From assembly GCA_039969155.1 (NCBI GenBank), contig JBDVOJ010000107.1:38942-102941 (forward strand): a stretch of 64,000 nucleotides of DNA, read 5' to 3'. This stretch comes from GCA-002733465 sp039969155 (lineage in GTDB: Bacteria > Pseudomonadota > Gammaproteobacteria > Enterobacterales > Kangiellaceae). Under the pieces are notes generated by a model. It searched no databases and was not told the DNA's origin. It saw only the letters and a program-made list of their open reading frames with translations. A program made the translations under genes and the position numbers. Shown one piece after another: positions 34,244 through 43,740 of the stretch (the first letter of the stretch is position 1; each line of letters starts with the position of its first letter).

Positions 34244-35287
34244 ATGCTAACAGGATTATTAAAGTCATTTTTTATTCACGCTGGACCGTTTTCTGTCGTT
34301 CGTGCATTGCAACGCATCAAAAAAGGTCCTTGTATTTCTATCTTGTACGGACATCGTGTATTACCCGATGAAGTGATAGCGAATCAAGCGGATTCGAGAA
34401 CCATTACTGGGCAAACTTCGGTATCAGAAGTTTGGTGCGCGATACAAGAACTCAGAAAGTTTTACACCATTATTTCGATGGATGAAGCTGTAGCCCAAAT
34501 AAAGAATGGTCACATTAAAACAGATAGTGTTGTACTCACGTTTGACGATGGTTTTCAAGATAACTTTACTCATCTTTATCCTTTGCTTAAAAAGCATAAT
34601 ATTCCTGCAACTTATTATGTTAACTCCTCTGTTATAAGCACAAAAAACAGCCTTTGGTTTCAAAGTATTATTAATTATTTTTTTGCTGTTCGAGAGGCGA
34701 GTGTTTTTGTTTCTTTCTCCAATAGAACCTATGATTTGTCAACGGCAACAAAGCGCTATGAGTCCGCTTTTCATTTTATGCGCTATCTGCAAGCCAACTA
34801 TAAACCCGAAGAATTTCATTCCATCATAGAGTCTGTTGCAGGCGAGTTACGTTTCCCTAACGAAGATGACCTTCATATGACTTGGGAGGATTTAAAGGAA
34901 CTGTCAAAGGATCCACTAATCACTATCGGAGCACACAGTTACAACCATTATCCACTGGGGTTTTGTGATGAAAAGCTATCCAGCTATGAAATTAATCAAT
35001 CCATAAACGAACTAGAGAACCATTTGGGCTATAAAATAGTTCATTTTAGTTACCCTCGTGGACACCAAGAAGACTTTAACCAACACCATATTGATTGCTT
35101 AAAGTCTAAGCAGATTATTTCTGCTGTTTCTACTATTCGAGGTGTAAATCGAAAGGGTGAAGATTTGCACCGATTAAGACGAGTCGGACTGCCCCAAAAC
35201 GTAAGCAAAGCAAAAGCCGATTTCATATGGCATGTCGGTGGCTTACCGGAATTAGTCAAATCTATTAAAAGCAAAAGAGCCAATTAA
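34244..35287 (+). CDS. Polysaccharide deacetylase (NodB/CE4)
   Basis: A 347-residue NodB-domain protein. Motif 1 is LTFDDGFQDNF, motif 2 is GAHSYNHYPLG (HxxxH metal ligands) and motif 3 is FSYPRGHQEDF. No clear signal peptide is visible. The region before motif 1 (ISILYGHRVLPDE) is shared with EPS-locus deacetylases of this size. It is the second clear deacetylase in the operon, so the polymer probably contains more than one deacetylated amino sugar, or the two act at different stages. Confidence 0.9.
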   Translation: MLTGLLKSFFIHAGPFSVVRALQRIKKGPCISILYGHRVLPDEVIANQADSRTITGQTSVSEVWCAIQELRKFYTIISMDEAVAQIKNGHIKTDSVVLTFDDGFQDNFTHLYPLLKKHNIPATYYVNSSVISTKNSLWFQSIINYFFAVREASVFVSFSNRTYDLSTATKRYESAFHFMRYLQANYKPEEFHSIIESVAGELRFPNEDDLHMTWEDLKELSKDPLITIGAHSYNHYPLGFCDEKLSSYEINQSINELENHLGYKIVHFSYPRGHQEDFNQHHIDCLKSKQIISAVSTIRGVNRKGEDLHRLRRVGLPQNVSKAKADFIWHVGGLPELVKSIKSKRAN

Positions 35288-35296
35288 GGAAAGTCC

Positions 35297-36766
35297 GTGA
35301 GACTCAGAACTCAAGTAATCTTAACTAGCATTAGCAAGTCGCTTAAGCATGTTAGCGTTTTTATCATCGCAATTTTCCTGACTCGATATTTTACCAAAGA
35401 CGAATATGGTACTTATATTCAAGTAATGATGATAATGGATGTCGCTTTGTATTTAGCGTTATTCGGTATTCCTTCTAGCGTATATTATTTCCTTCCAAGA
35501 GCGGCAGAAAAAAAGCGGCTAATGAAAAATACCATGTTGCTACTGTTTTCAGTTGCAGTATTGGTATCAGCAATTATTTATCAGTTCATTGAGCAGTTAG
35601 CGACAGGATTAAATAACTTAGAACTAGTGCCTCTTGGTTGGCTTATTGCAAGTTTTATTTTATTGCAAATTCCAATCAAACTTTATGAGCCATTTATGAT
35701 TTGTACTCAAAATGTTGCTCGATTTGTTGCAGTAAACGCAACGTTTAATTTGGCCTTCTTGTTTGCAGTCGTAACACCGCTACTATTAGGCTGGAGCCTT
35801 GCAGATTTACTACTAGTTTTATTCTATTTTTTTCTTGCTCAATTTCTCGCTATTTATATCGTTACTGGGTATACCTATTTCCAGCTTAAAGATGATGTGT
35901 CTGGTGAAGAATATAGAGTCGCCGAGCAAATCTCTTATTCAGCACCCATTGGTTTTTCTGGAGCGATTGCGCAGCTAGGTAAAATTGTTGATAAGGTGAT
36001 CGTTAGTGGTTATTTCAACCCCGCAACTTTGGCTGTGTATGCTCGAGGTGCTATGGAAATTCCTATGCTCAATGTCATTGCTAACTCTTTAGGCAATATA
36101 CTGATGCCTAAATTTGTTGAGGAGTTTCGGGCTGGCAATAATGCTGCAGTACTTAAACTTTGGCATAGTTCTATAAAAATGATGGCAATGTTCATCTATC
36201 CAACCTTAGTTTTTTTGATACTTAACGGCAGTAATATTATCCCGTTCTTGTTTACTGAAGAATATCTCGCTAGTGTAATAATATTTCAAATTTACACGCT
36301 TGGGCTTGTAACAAGAATCACAAGTTATGACTCTATTGTTAGGACCGTAGGGAAAACAAAAATTCTGCTGAAAATGTCGGTTTTTGCCGTGGTTTTAAAT
36401 GTTGTACTAACTATTGTATTAATCAATGCGATGGGTATTGTCGGGGCACCATTGGCGACAGTGATCGTTGGTACTATTCTAAGATTTATATATTTAGTAA
36501 TTATTACCAAATTGCTAGAAGTGAGCCTATTTAATGTTTTTCCTTGGATGTCTTTGTTAAAATTAATTGTTTCAGCATTATTGGCAGGTGCCTGCATTTT
36601 GCCAATATTGAGTATTGGATTAAGTTACCTAATGGCTATATTGGTCAGTGGTGCAGTATTTTCAATTGTTTATCTAATTGTGTTTCGGATTTTAAAACCA
36701 CTGGATAAGAGTGAATTAAAATCCGTTAAGGGATTGATTCCTAAACCGTTACGTTGGGTTTTGTAA
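35297..36766 (+). CDS. Oligosaccharide flippase, Wzx/MOP family
   Basis: A polytopic membrane protein of 489 residues with about 12-14 helices, starting RLRTQVILTSISKSLKHV. Its pattern (FLTRYFTKDEYGTYIQVMMIMD, YLPRA-like FLPRAAEKKRLMK) fits polysaccharide flippases. It would move lipid-linked EPS units across the inner membrane. The GTG start is preceded by AAGGAAA, and the gap to the upstream deacetylase is 9 bases. With the ligase gene it implies a Wzx/Wzy-type pathway. Confidence 0.9.
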   Translation: MRLRTQVILTSISKSLKHVSVFIIAIFLTRYFTKDEYGTYIQVMMIMDVALYLALFGIPSSVYYFLPRAAEKKRLMKNTMLLLFSVAVLVSAIIYQFIEQLATGLNNLELVPLGWLIASFILLQIPIKLYEPFMICTQNVARFVAVNATFNLAFLFAVVTPLLLGWSLADLLLVLFYFFLAQFLAIYIVTGYTYFQLKDDVSGEEYRVAEQISYSAPIGFSGAIAQLGKIVDKVIVSGYFNPATLAVYARGAMEIPMLNVIANSLGNILMPKFVEEFRAGNNAAVLKLWHSSIKMMAMFIYPTLVFLILNGSNIIPFLFTEEYLASVIIFQIYTLGLVTRITSYDSIVRTVGKTKILLKMSVFAVVLNVVLTIVLINAMGIVGAPLATVIVGTILRFIYLVIITKLLEVSLFNVFPWMSLLKLIVSALLAGACILPILSIGLSYLMAILVSGAVFSIVYLIVFRILKPLDKSELKSVKGLIPKPLRWVL

Positions 36767-36770
36767 GTAA

Positions 36771-37844
36771 ATGAATGAAGTAGAAAAAATAATAGATAAT
36801 AAAAATTGGAATATTGATGCTGAAACTAAGAATAGATTAAGCTCGCTAATTCAAAAATTTATACCTGAATACTCCAAAAATCTTGTCTTATTGGATATAC
36901 TGCAGTTTTCTAGTTATTTTGTGACGCACGTATATAAATTGGTTTGTGAAGATAATGGCAACTTAATTAGCTTTTATGCTAAGTTTGCTTACCTTCCAAA
37001 GGAATTTGAGAAGAGACAACGTGAAAGAATAAAGTATGAGTATGACTGTACTGTAAGTATTTACAATGTATTTGAATCTAAGGAAAAGTTCGACAGTGTT
37101 AAAGCGGTAGCTTTCTATGAAGAGGAGAGTGCGTTTGTGATGCAAGAAATGCAAGGCAAAAGGCTCGATGAGCTATTGTTGTCTAGCATGAAACCATTTT
37201 CCTCCCAAAACAAAGACTATCTGTATCAGACCATGCACTCAGCAGGAGAGTGGCTCAAAATTTTTCAAAATAGCATGCCTGTTTTAGGAGAGACGGTGTT
37301 TTCCAAAGAAGTTTTGGAGGCAAGAGTATTATCCTACTTTGATAAGGTCAATGCTCTTGACAGTTCAATTATAACAACAAAACTCAAGCAAAAATTAATT
37401 AGTAAATGTAAGAAAGCGATAGCAAGCTTTAGTCAAGAAGACTTAGTAATAACCGCAAAACATAATGACTATGCACCGTGGAATTTAATGGCTGATGATT
37501 CAACAATCATTGGGTTTGACTATGCGGATGTTGAATACGATTCGAGTTATTATGATGTTTATCATTTTACTCGCGCGCTAAACTCTTTTAAGTTGAAGCC
37601 AATTAAGAATGCGAAGGTAATAGAGTCTTGCAAACAACACTTTCTAAATGGATATGGACTCGATATTCCGATGGATCATCCTACTCGGATTTACTTTAAT
37701 ATCTTCTTTTCGTTAGAACGATTACAAATGCTGTTGCGTGCCAAAAAACGAAACTCTGGCTTTGTTGGAAAACTGAAGACATTGTCTCAAAAGCGCCATT
37801 TTAGGCTTTATTTGTCCGAGTTGAATCGAATAGCGAATTTATAG
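36771..37844 (+). CDS. Phosphotransferase (APH/choline-kinase-like)
   Basis: A 357-residue kinase-like protein and the last gene of the EPS operon. The catalytic loop AKHNDYAPWNLM gives an intact HxDxxxxN signature, followed by the metal-binding aspartate in IIGFDYADVEYDSS. The substrate may be a sugar or lipid-linked EPS intermediate, which is inference from position. No membrane segment is present. It starts 4 bases after the flippase gene. Another member of this superfamily lies at 58772-59797 but has lost the catalytic aspartate. Confidence 0.78.
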   Translation: MNEVEKIIDNKNWNIDAETKNRLSSLIQKFIPEYSKNLVLLDILQFSSYFVTHVYKLVCEDNGNLISFYAKFAYLPKEFEKRQRERIKYEYDCTVSIYNVFESKEKFDSVKAVAFYEEESAFVMQEMQGKRLDELLLSSMKPFSSQNKDYLYQTMHSAGEWLKIFQNSMPVLGETVFSKEVLEARVLSYFDKVNALDSSIITTKLKQKLISKCKKAIASFSQEDLVITAKHNDYAPWNLMADDSTIIGFDYADVEYDSSYYDVYHFTRALNSFKLKPIKNAKVIESCKQHFLNGYGLDIPMDHPTRIYFNIFFSLERLQMLLRAKKRNSGFVGKLKTLSQKRHFRLYLSELNRIANL

Positions 37845-37899
37845 ACTCTAGTATTATTTGCCGCAAAGCTAATCGCAGTAAGTTAGCAAGGTTTTGAAT

Positions 37900-39069
37900 T
37901 TAAAGGTTAACTCTATCAAATTCATGCATAATGCGATCGGCATTTTCCGCCCAATCATACCATTCAAATTTAGGCATAGAGTTTTTGTCTAGTCTGAGCC
38001 CTTTTTTAATGCCTTCAGCTAAAGCATCTGGATTTTTAGGTTGAACAACTACCCCAAACTCCGGTTTGGAAATAATGTCTCTTACAGCACCGACATCGGA
38101 TGCTACGACTGGTGTACCGCAACTTAATGATTCTAAAACCACATTAGGACAACCTTCTCTTAAACTGGGTAAGCAGAGTAAGTTAGCTGCTGAAAGGTAT
38201 GTTGGAATTATTTCGTGGGAAACTCTGCCAACGAATTTGATTTCATTTGTAAGTCCTAGCGACTCGACTTGCTGCGATATGTCTGCTTCTAATGGACCAG
38301 AGCCGATTACCAAAAGCTTTACATTTTCGTCTTGGATAAGTTTAAACGCACTGACCAAGAAATTAAGACCTTTCTCTACCTGAAAGTTGCCAATAAATAG
38401 ACAGTACTTATCTGCGCTGTTCAAGTTTAGAGTTTCTCTGGCGGTTGCCATTCTTTGTCTAATAAATTTTTTCTGGTCGACACCATTGTGGATTACTTTA
38501 GTTTTCTCGGTATCTACGCCCAAAGAATCGATTTTATTTTTTAATTCATGACTCTTTACAATATTGACATCTGATTGTTTCAGAGCGCGAGTAATTAATT
38601 TCCGTCTTATTTTGAATTTAGTATATTCATTAATATCACAGCCTAGAGCATGTATTGCAATGGGAATGTTTAATTGTTTAGCGATTCGGTTGGCTCCAAA
38701 ACCATCAGGGTACACCCAATGTGCGGAAATAAAATCTGCCTTACCTTCTGCTGATAGTGTTTTAAGTGTCTGTTTAATACCGATAGAGAAAAAGAACCCC
38801 GTCAAGGAGCGAAATAGCTTAGGAATGACGATATAGCGTGGGTGGAAAACTGTAATTCCATCTATAACCTCAGACTCAGGAAGTCGTTTAGAAGACGGCT
38901 TTATTAAATCTAATGGGTTAAACGGTACCGGTGAAACCACTGTTACTCTGCGTTTTGTCGCTAAAGAATCAGTGAGTTGTTTTATAAAAAGTCCGCGAGT
39001 TTTTTCAAATTTATTTGGATATAAATTCGAAACAATGACTATCGATGGAGAAGGTGCTTTATTATCCAT
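37900..39069 (-). CDS. Glycosyltransferase, GT4 family (TuaC-like)
   Basis: A 389-residue GT-B enzyme. It begins IVIVSNLYPNKFEKTRGLFI, typical of TuaC-like transferases. The donor domain shows CLFIGNFQVEKGLNFLVSAF, LLVIGSGPLE and the EX7E pattern in PSLREGCPNVVLESLSCGTP. Its ATG overlaps the CapK-like stop by one base (TAATG). It is the last gene of the minus-strand operon that starts at 43473 and converges on the EPS operon. Confidence 0.92.
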   Translation of the reverse strand: MDNKAPSPSIVIVSNLYPNKFEKTRGLFIKQLTDSLATKRRVTVVSPVPFNPLDLIKPSSKRLPESEVIDGITVFHPRYIVIPKLFRSLTGFFFSIGIKQTLKTLSAEGKADFISAHWVYPDGFGANRIAKQLNIPIAIHALGCDINEYTKFKIRRKLITRALKQSDVNIVKSHELKNKIDSLGVDTEKTKVIHNGVDQKKFIRQRMATARETLNLNSADKYCLFIGNFQVEKGLNFLVSAFKLIQDENVKLLVIGSGPLEADISQQVESLGLTNEIKFVGRVSHEIIPTYLSAANLLCLPSLREGCPNVVLESLSCGTPVVASDVGAVRDIISKPEFGVVVQPKNPDALAEGIKKGLRLDKNSMPKFEWYDWAENADRIMHEFDRVNL

Positions 39070-40433
39070 TATTGAGCAACTTTAGATATAGTAAAAAGTA
39101 ATTTTCCAGTGGAGGTCGGTTTAATTTCTTTAAGGAAGTTAGTTTTTATTTCTACAGTTTCTCCAAGCATATCTTTGGTTTTAGTAATGATGTTTTCAAG
39201 GTATTCTCGTTTTTTAGATTCCTCTGCTTCTACTAAATTGAATACAATCAAATCTAAAGATTCTTGAATCATTTGAAACTGTTTGACCTCCGGTACTTCG
39301 TAAAACAAATGGGTAAAATACTCTCCATGAATTTTCTCTCCGCGTTTCGAAATAAAGAAATCACCAGTTCGACCTGCAACATTGCCTAACAACGGAAGGC
39401 CGCGACCACACGAACATCCTGTCTCTGAAACAGTTCCAACGTCTCCTAATTTGTAGCGTATTAAAGGCATACCAAAATTCCAGAAATCAGTGACTAAAAT
39501 ATCACCATTACCAGAAGATACGGCATGCGCATTTTCGTCCACTAACTCTAATAAAATGTTTTCTGCATTGATGTGAAGTCCACTTTGTTGTTTGCACTCG
39601 CTAGCGATTAATCCAACCTCACGAGAACCATAGCGGTTAAGAACTTTGCATTTAAATGCAGCCTCGATAGTTTGGCGTTTTTCGTTGGTAAGTGTTTCCG
39701 CTGAAGAAACAATTCCATCAAGTTTTATATGGTGGTTTGGATTGTTTTTTAGAAGGTATTCAGCATACAAGTAGAGTGCGTTCGCATAACCCAATATCAT
39801 ACTAGGCTGGACATTTTCTAGAATTGAAGTGAATTTATCCATTTCTTGATCAGACATTTCAAAAGCATCAAGTTCCCACTGCCGCTCAATATACCTTGCG
39901 ATGATATGTTCTCTAAAAGATTGTACGGCTTTCAAATCTCTTTGTGCGCCCCATACCAGAGCTTTGCGTTTTCCAATATCCCAACCTGACCAACGATCAT
40001 GTCTTATCTGGTCAGCTCGTCTAAGGTTATGGCGGGCTAAGTCTTTATAATAAATGGTTGGCTCACCTGTTGAACCACCTGAGCTATCTTTGATCAGTTC
40101 TGACTGAGCGTATTGACGAGATAGCATGTCTGGCATTCGCTCTTGGATGATCTTTTTAGTTAGTATCGGCAGCTTTTCAATATCGGACAAAGAAACAATA
40201 TCTTCAGGTTTAAGGTTAGCATTGTCCATTATCTCTCGATAGTAAACGGTATTTTGATAAGCATATTTTACTAGTTTTTGTAGCCTAATTAACTGAAGTG
40301 ATTTGATTTCTTCTTCAGATAAAAATTGACTCTTTTCAAGTTCTGCTAGTCGGCTGAGACGTTTATCACTATTCTTCCAATAATAAAGTGGGTAAATGAT
40401 GTGCTTATTGATCGGGCGAAATAAGTCTAACAT
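39069..40433 (-). CDS. CapK/PaaK-like adenylate-forming enzyme
   Basis: A 454-residue phenylacetate-CoA-ligase-like protein of the CapK group found in capsule and EPS loci. The SSGGSTGEPTIYY motif binds AMP phosphates. NRYGSREVGLIASEC, RYKLGDVG and a CSCGRGLPLLG cysteine cluster follow, as in PaaK relatives. It may activate an acyl or amino-acid group for EPS decoration, but the substrate is unknown. The ATG at 40433 lies just past the sulfotransferase stop. A longer open frame to 40580 runs inside the sulfotransferase gene and is not needed. Confidence 0.85.
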   Translation of the reverse strand: MLDLFRPINKHIIYPLYYWKNSDKRLSRLAELEKSQFLSEEEIKSLQLIRLQKLVKYAYQNTVYYREIMDNANLKPEDIVSLSDIEKLPILTKKIIQERMPDMLSRQYAQSELIKDSSGGSTGEPTIYYKDLARHNLRRADQIRHDRWSGWDIGKRKALVWGAQRDLKAVQSFREHIIARYIERQWELDAFEMSDQEMDKFTSILENVQPSMILGYANALYLYAEYLLKNNPNHHIKLDGIVSSAETLTNEKRQTIEAAFKCKVLNRYGSREVGLIASECKQQSGLHINAENILLELVDENAHAVSSGNGDILVTDFWNFGMPLIRYKLGDVGTVSETGCSCGRGLPLLGNVAGRTGDFFISKRGEKIHGEYFTHLFYEVPEVKQFQMIQESLDLIVFNLVEAEESKKREYLENIITKTKDMLGETVEIKTNFLKEIKPTSTGKLLFTISKVAQ

Positions 40434-40434
40434 T

Positions 40435-41532
40435 TTATAGAGCTGCTTTTTGAAGTTGGTGGAATAGTCTGTTTGCTGACTCAAGAATTTCAGGGTTGAT
40501 TTGTGAACTATCTTTTGCTCTGGATGTAGGTGCTCTGACAGATTCCGCATTCTTAACAAAGTTAGCTTTGTCACTAACATCAGTCACCTTTGCTATCTTT
40601 CCTAAAACTAATTCAGGCTGAAGAAGTAGCTTATTATAATCTACTAAATGGACCTGTTGGCTCTTCATGGATAGCATATCTGAATATCCAGCTATCCAAT
40701 ATTGAAGCCAGAAGTTCTCGTCGTTATAGTCAATTGTTCCCGGATAGTTCTCTATCCAATTATTAAAATTAATCGGTTTAAAGTTTTCACCAAAATCATA
40801 GTGGCCTAGCCAACGCATATAGCTTTTTGCAAAATCATCGTCTTTGTGCATCTCAGTGAATTGTTGATGCTGCTTCATTAATGAGCCAATATGGGCTAAC
40901 GGCTCCCTAAATGGAACTAAAATAGTTGCACTAGGAAACAGTTTAGTGAGTACCGGAATCCTTGAGCAGTTGGCATTATTTTTTGAGATGTAACGCTTTT
41001 GAATAGCCGTTGAGTCGCTTGAAGAATCGATTGATTCCAATAAAAGCTTTTTGATGGTATTCACCATTTTCTCGGCAAACGATTGGCTAGTATTTTTTAG
41101 TGTGAGCGGTTCCAACCTGTCTGCTAATACATATTGTTCTTTTAAGTAACTTAACCAAATAACCTCTTCAAATGCTTCGGGACTATCAAAAGATACTTCC
41201 ATGCCATCCCCATGTGCGCGTTCAACCGACTCGCCTTGTTTAGCAAAAGGTTTTGACAGTTTTTTCCAAAGCAGAGGTGCCAAGATAAAAGGCATATGTC
41301 GATAAGAGTAAGTACAAAACTCATCGGTTTGATGGAGAAAATCAAGTAAAAGAGTTGTCCCTGAACGTGGTAATCCAGTAACGAAAATTTCATTACTGGA
41401 TTGAATTGAATTTAATTGCTTTTTGTTAATGTCAGTTTCAATATCTGCCATTAATTTCTGAACACCCGGAACGCTGAAAGCGAGGTGATGCAGAATTCGA
41501 TCTAAAAAACTATAATTTTCGGCGAATGACAT
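40435..41532 (-). CDS. PAPS-dependent sulfotransferase
   Basis: A 365-residue sulfotransferase. The PAPS 5'-phosphosulfate loop is FVTGLPRSGTTLLLDFL (about residues 48-64), and the 3'-phosphate-binding region is near ILVPFREPLAHIGSLMKQH. It resembles Sulfotransfer_3-type enzymes acting on carbohydrates. No signal peptide is visible, so it is cytoplasmic, acting on nucleotide- or lipid-linked sugars if EPS is the target. Its start overlaps the upstream small membrane gene by 23 bases, and its stop abuts the CapK-like start. Confidence 0.9.
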   Translation of the reverse strand: MSFAENYSFLDRILHHLAFSVPGVQKLMADIETDINKKQLNSIQSSNEIFVTGLPRSGTTLLLDFLHQTDEFCTYSYRHMPFILAPLLWKKLSKPFAKQGESVERAHGDGMEVSFDSPEAFEEVIWLSYLKEQYVLADRLEPLTLKNTSQSFAEKMVNTIKKLLLESIDSSSDSTAIQKRYISKNNANCSRIPVLTKLFPSATILVPFREPLAHIGSLMKQHQQFTEMHKDDDFAKSYMRWLGHYDFGENFKPINFNNWIENYPGTIDYNDENFWLQYWIAGYSDMLSMKSQQVHLVDYNKLLLQPELVLGKIAKVTDVSDKANFVKNAESVRAPTSRAKDSSQINPEILESANRLFHQLQKAAL

Positions 41533-41896
41533 TGCGTATCCATACGTAAACTAAAGTGACTAGCGTGAGCAAGCTCATCAATGTCAGTGAGTAAAAGCTT
41601 TCTGATAATTGAGTTGCTAAATCAACAGAGTAAAGTTCGACGCCATATATAAACGCAAATAAAACCACGAATATTGAAATAAACTTAGCTGAAAATATTA
41701 ACGTTGCTTTCATCATGGTGACAGAGTTCTTTCGCATAAATGCTTCTTTCTCGTCATCCGTCATCTGCTTTGACTGCATCACTTTAACAGACTCCGAGGA
41801 AAGCTTAAGAACACTTTGTGCATCAGGTAATATTTTGAGTGCAATAAACAATTCAACAAAAATGATTGAAATAACTAACAGTAAGAAATAGACCAT
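41510..41896 (-). CDS. Small membrane protein of unknown function
   Basis: A 128-residue protein with three predicted membrane helices (about residues 2-20, 68-90 and 102-120) and a charged linker QSKQMTDDEKEAFMRKNS between the first two. I do not recognise a family. It starts 2 bases after the glycine-rich small membrane gene and overlaps the sulfotransferase start by 23 bases, so it is clearly part of the sulfation operon. It may be an accessory or anchor subunit. Confidence 0.7.
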   Translation of the reverse strand: MVYFLLLVISIIFVELFIALKILPDAQSVLKLSSESVKVMQSKQMTDDEKEAFMRKNSVTMMKATLIFSAKFISIFVVLFAFIYGVELYSVDLATQLSESFYSLTLMSLLTLVTLVYVWIRNVIRRKL

Positions 41897-41898
41897 TA

Positions 41899-42153
41899 CT
41901 ATTTTTCTTCTTGATCAGGTTTGGCTTCCTGTTGTTCATTTTGTTCTTCAGATTCAAGGGACTTTTCACCTTTGTCTTTTTTAAACATGCGCTTAATTGG
42001 ATACCAAAAGATCCCTAAAATTGCCATCAAAACTGCTAACAATACACCGACTATTGCTCCAATTACACCGACACCGGCACCAGGGCCTACGTAGGCTTGT
42101 AGATTGCCAGCAAAAAATAAAGCGGTAATTGCTAATATAAGTATGTACTTCAT
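41899..42153 (-). CDS. Tiny glycine-rich membrane protein
   Basis: An 84-residue protein: signal-like N terminus ending near GNLQA, the motif YVGPGAGVGVIGAIVG leading into a long hydrophobic segment, then WYPIKRMFKKDK and a Glu/Gln-rich tail of about 25 residues. I recall similar YVGPGAG small proteins near sulfotransferase-like genes but know no function. AGGAG lies 10 bases before the ATG. It is placed between the arylsulfotransferase-family gene and the other small membrane gene. Confidence 0.75.
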   Translation of the reverse strand: MKYILILAITALFFAGNLQAYVGPGAGVGVIGAIVGVLLAVLMAILGIFWYPIKRMFKKDKGEKSLESEEQNEQQEAKPDQEEK

Positions 42154-42183
42154 TGTTACTTGTTCTCCTAGTTTAAATCAGTT

Positions 42184-43473
42184 TTATAATTTGGTGTCAC
42201 AACTTGGTACTTGTTCAAAGAAATCCTTGGGGAACCAAGTGGCATTCGATATATGCTCGTTGTATTCGATCGATATGTTGGAAATATTATTATGTTCAAA
42301 TACTTTGTCGCCAGTTGGAGTAACTTGTACCACCCGTCCTTCATCTGGAATCACAATCAAGATATTACCATTTGGCAAGTATTGGTGTTTACCTTGAGCT
42401 CCTGAATAGAAGAATAAATCACCATTTTTTAACTCATTTTTTATTTCGTTAGTTGTAGGATGAATTTTTATAATTTCAGATCGACCAAAACCTGAATTGT
42501 TGCTATACACAGAAATGAAACCATCTTCAGTAAAGTCAGGGTCGTGCTGGAATTTCCACGGTCCATTTCTAGCCCACTTAATCTCATAGGTCTCCGGATC
42601 GACTACCGCAACTAAGTGATTTCTTCGGAAGCTCAGTAATAAATCGCCCGCCTCAAAATTTTCAAATTTGTCTGCTAACTCCGGCTGAAGGATGTCGATG
42701 TCATTTGGATGGAATATGTCGTAGAGAACTTTATCCGCAGGTGTTTTATCGAAACGTTTAAACGGATGATCAGCTCTTACACTGAATATATTTGCCGGTG
42801 TGTTTTTACCTTTTACAAGATCGTCTACTAACTCAAACTCAGCAACAGTCTCGCCAGTAATCGGGTCAAAATTGGTTAGGTAGTTGTAATGTGCATACGA
42901 AGTGTTATCACCACGCCAGGCCCAATAAGTATTATTTAAGCCTCTTTCGAGTGAATGATGAAAAACGCCAGAACGTGTCCAAATTGGTTTGCTACATTGA
43001 TCGACTCTCGCCATTACATCACCAGAATCGAAGCTAACCAAAACGGATCCATCTTCGAGCACTTTAAAGGCATGAGGAGCATCAACCCCATTAAGCGGTC
43101 CATCAGGGTCTAATGGTAAGTAGGAAAGATCCCATGTATGTAATTTTTCGCCTAGTTCATTCATTAGCCACGCTGAATACTTGAGAGTTTCGCCGTCATA
43201 TCCCATATAGGCGTAATATCCTTCTTGGATTTGGTCTTGTTTGTAGACAACATAGGTTTCTCGAGCCACATGTTTTGGAGCTTTTACTAAGCGATTGACC
43301 GGAACAAGTTCGCCATAGCGTACAATCGAGAGAACTGCGCTATACATAGACTCGATGGTCTTGTAAGGCCACATCTTAAAACTTCCAACGGCTAGACCAT
43401 AAGCAAAGACTGCCCCAGATAGAAGGAAAACAAGTGAAATAATCGATATTTTTTTGCTTAGAGCCTCTGACAT
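42184..43473 (-). CDS. Arylsulfotransferase (ASST) family protein
   Basis: A 429-residue protein with one N-terminal membrane helix (about residues 8-28) and a beta-propeller-like domain of the ASST family: YYAYMGYDGETLKYSAWLMN, HAFKVLEDGSVLVSFDSGD, LGEKLHTWDLS, FHPNDIDIL and KHQYLPNGNILIV. ASST enzymes move sulfate between phenolic donors and acceptors without PAPS, usually in the periplasm, which fits a membrane-tethered form. Whether the catalytic histidine is kept I cannot confirm. AAGGAAG precedes the ATG. It is first in the minus-strand operon. Confidence 0.8.
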   Translation of the reverse strand: MSEALSKKISIISLVFLLSGAVFAYGLAVGSFKMWPYKTIESMYSAVLSIVRYGELVPVNRLVKAPKHVARETYVVYKQDQIQEGYYAYMGYDGETLKYSAWLMNELGEKLHTWDLSYLPLDPDGPLNGVDAPHAFKVLEDGSVLVSFDSGDVMARVDQCSKPIWTRSGVFHHSLERGLNNTYWAWRGDNTSYAHYNYLTNFDPITGETVAEFELVDDLVKGKNTPANIFSVRADHPFKRFDKTPADKVLYDIFHPNDIDILQPELADKFENFEAGDLLLSFRRNHLVAVVDPETYEIKWARNGPWKFQHDPDFTEDGFISVYSNNSGFGRSEIIKIHPTTNEIKNELKNGDLFFYSGAQGKHQYLPNGNILIVIPDEGRVVQVTPTGDKVFEHNNISNISIEYNEHISNATWFPKDFFEQVPSCDTKL

Positions 43474-43740
43474 TTTTAACTAACTTCCTTTTCTAATTAA
43501 TAACTTGGTGGAAAAATATAGAGCGCGGAGTATATCAAATCAAACACAGCGATTGCCATAGTCTTTGTCACAGCGCCAACCAATAAGTATATAACCTATA
43601 TTCACTAAAAGGGCAGCTTTTTAAATGTAATATTGACACTTTTTCTACTTGTTGAAGTCTATTCGAATGATACAATCGCAAAAATGATGTGAACAACCCA
43701 AAATATAGAATTGTTCAGTCAGGTAAATATTAGGGAACAA

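Noticed and set aside
37845..37899. GCTAA...TTAGC hairpin between convergent genes
   Set aside because: Only a 5-bp stem with no T-run, too weak to report as a terminator.
40434..40580. N-terminal extension of the CapK-like gene inside the sulfotransferase gene
   Set aside because: The ATG at 40433 directly after the sulfotransferase stop gives the normal family start; the extension is an out-of-frame reading of a conserved gene.
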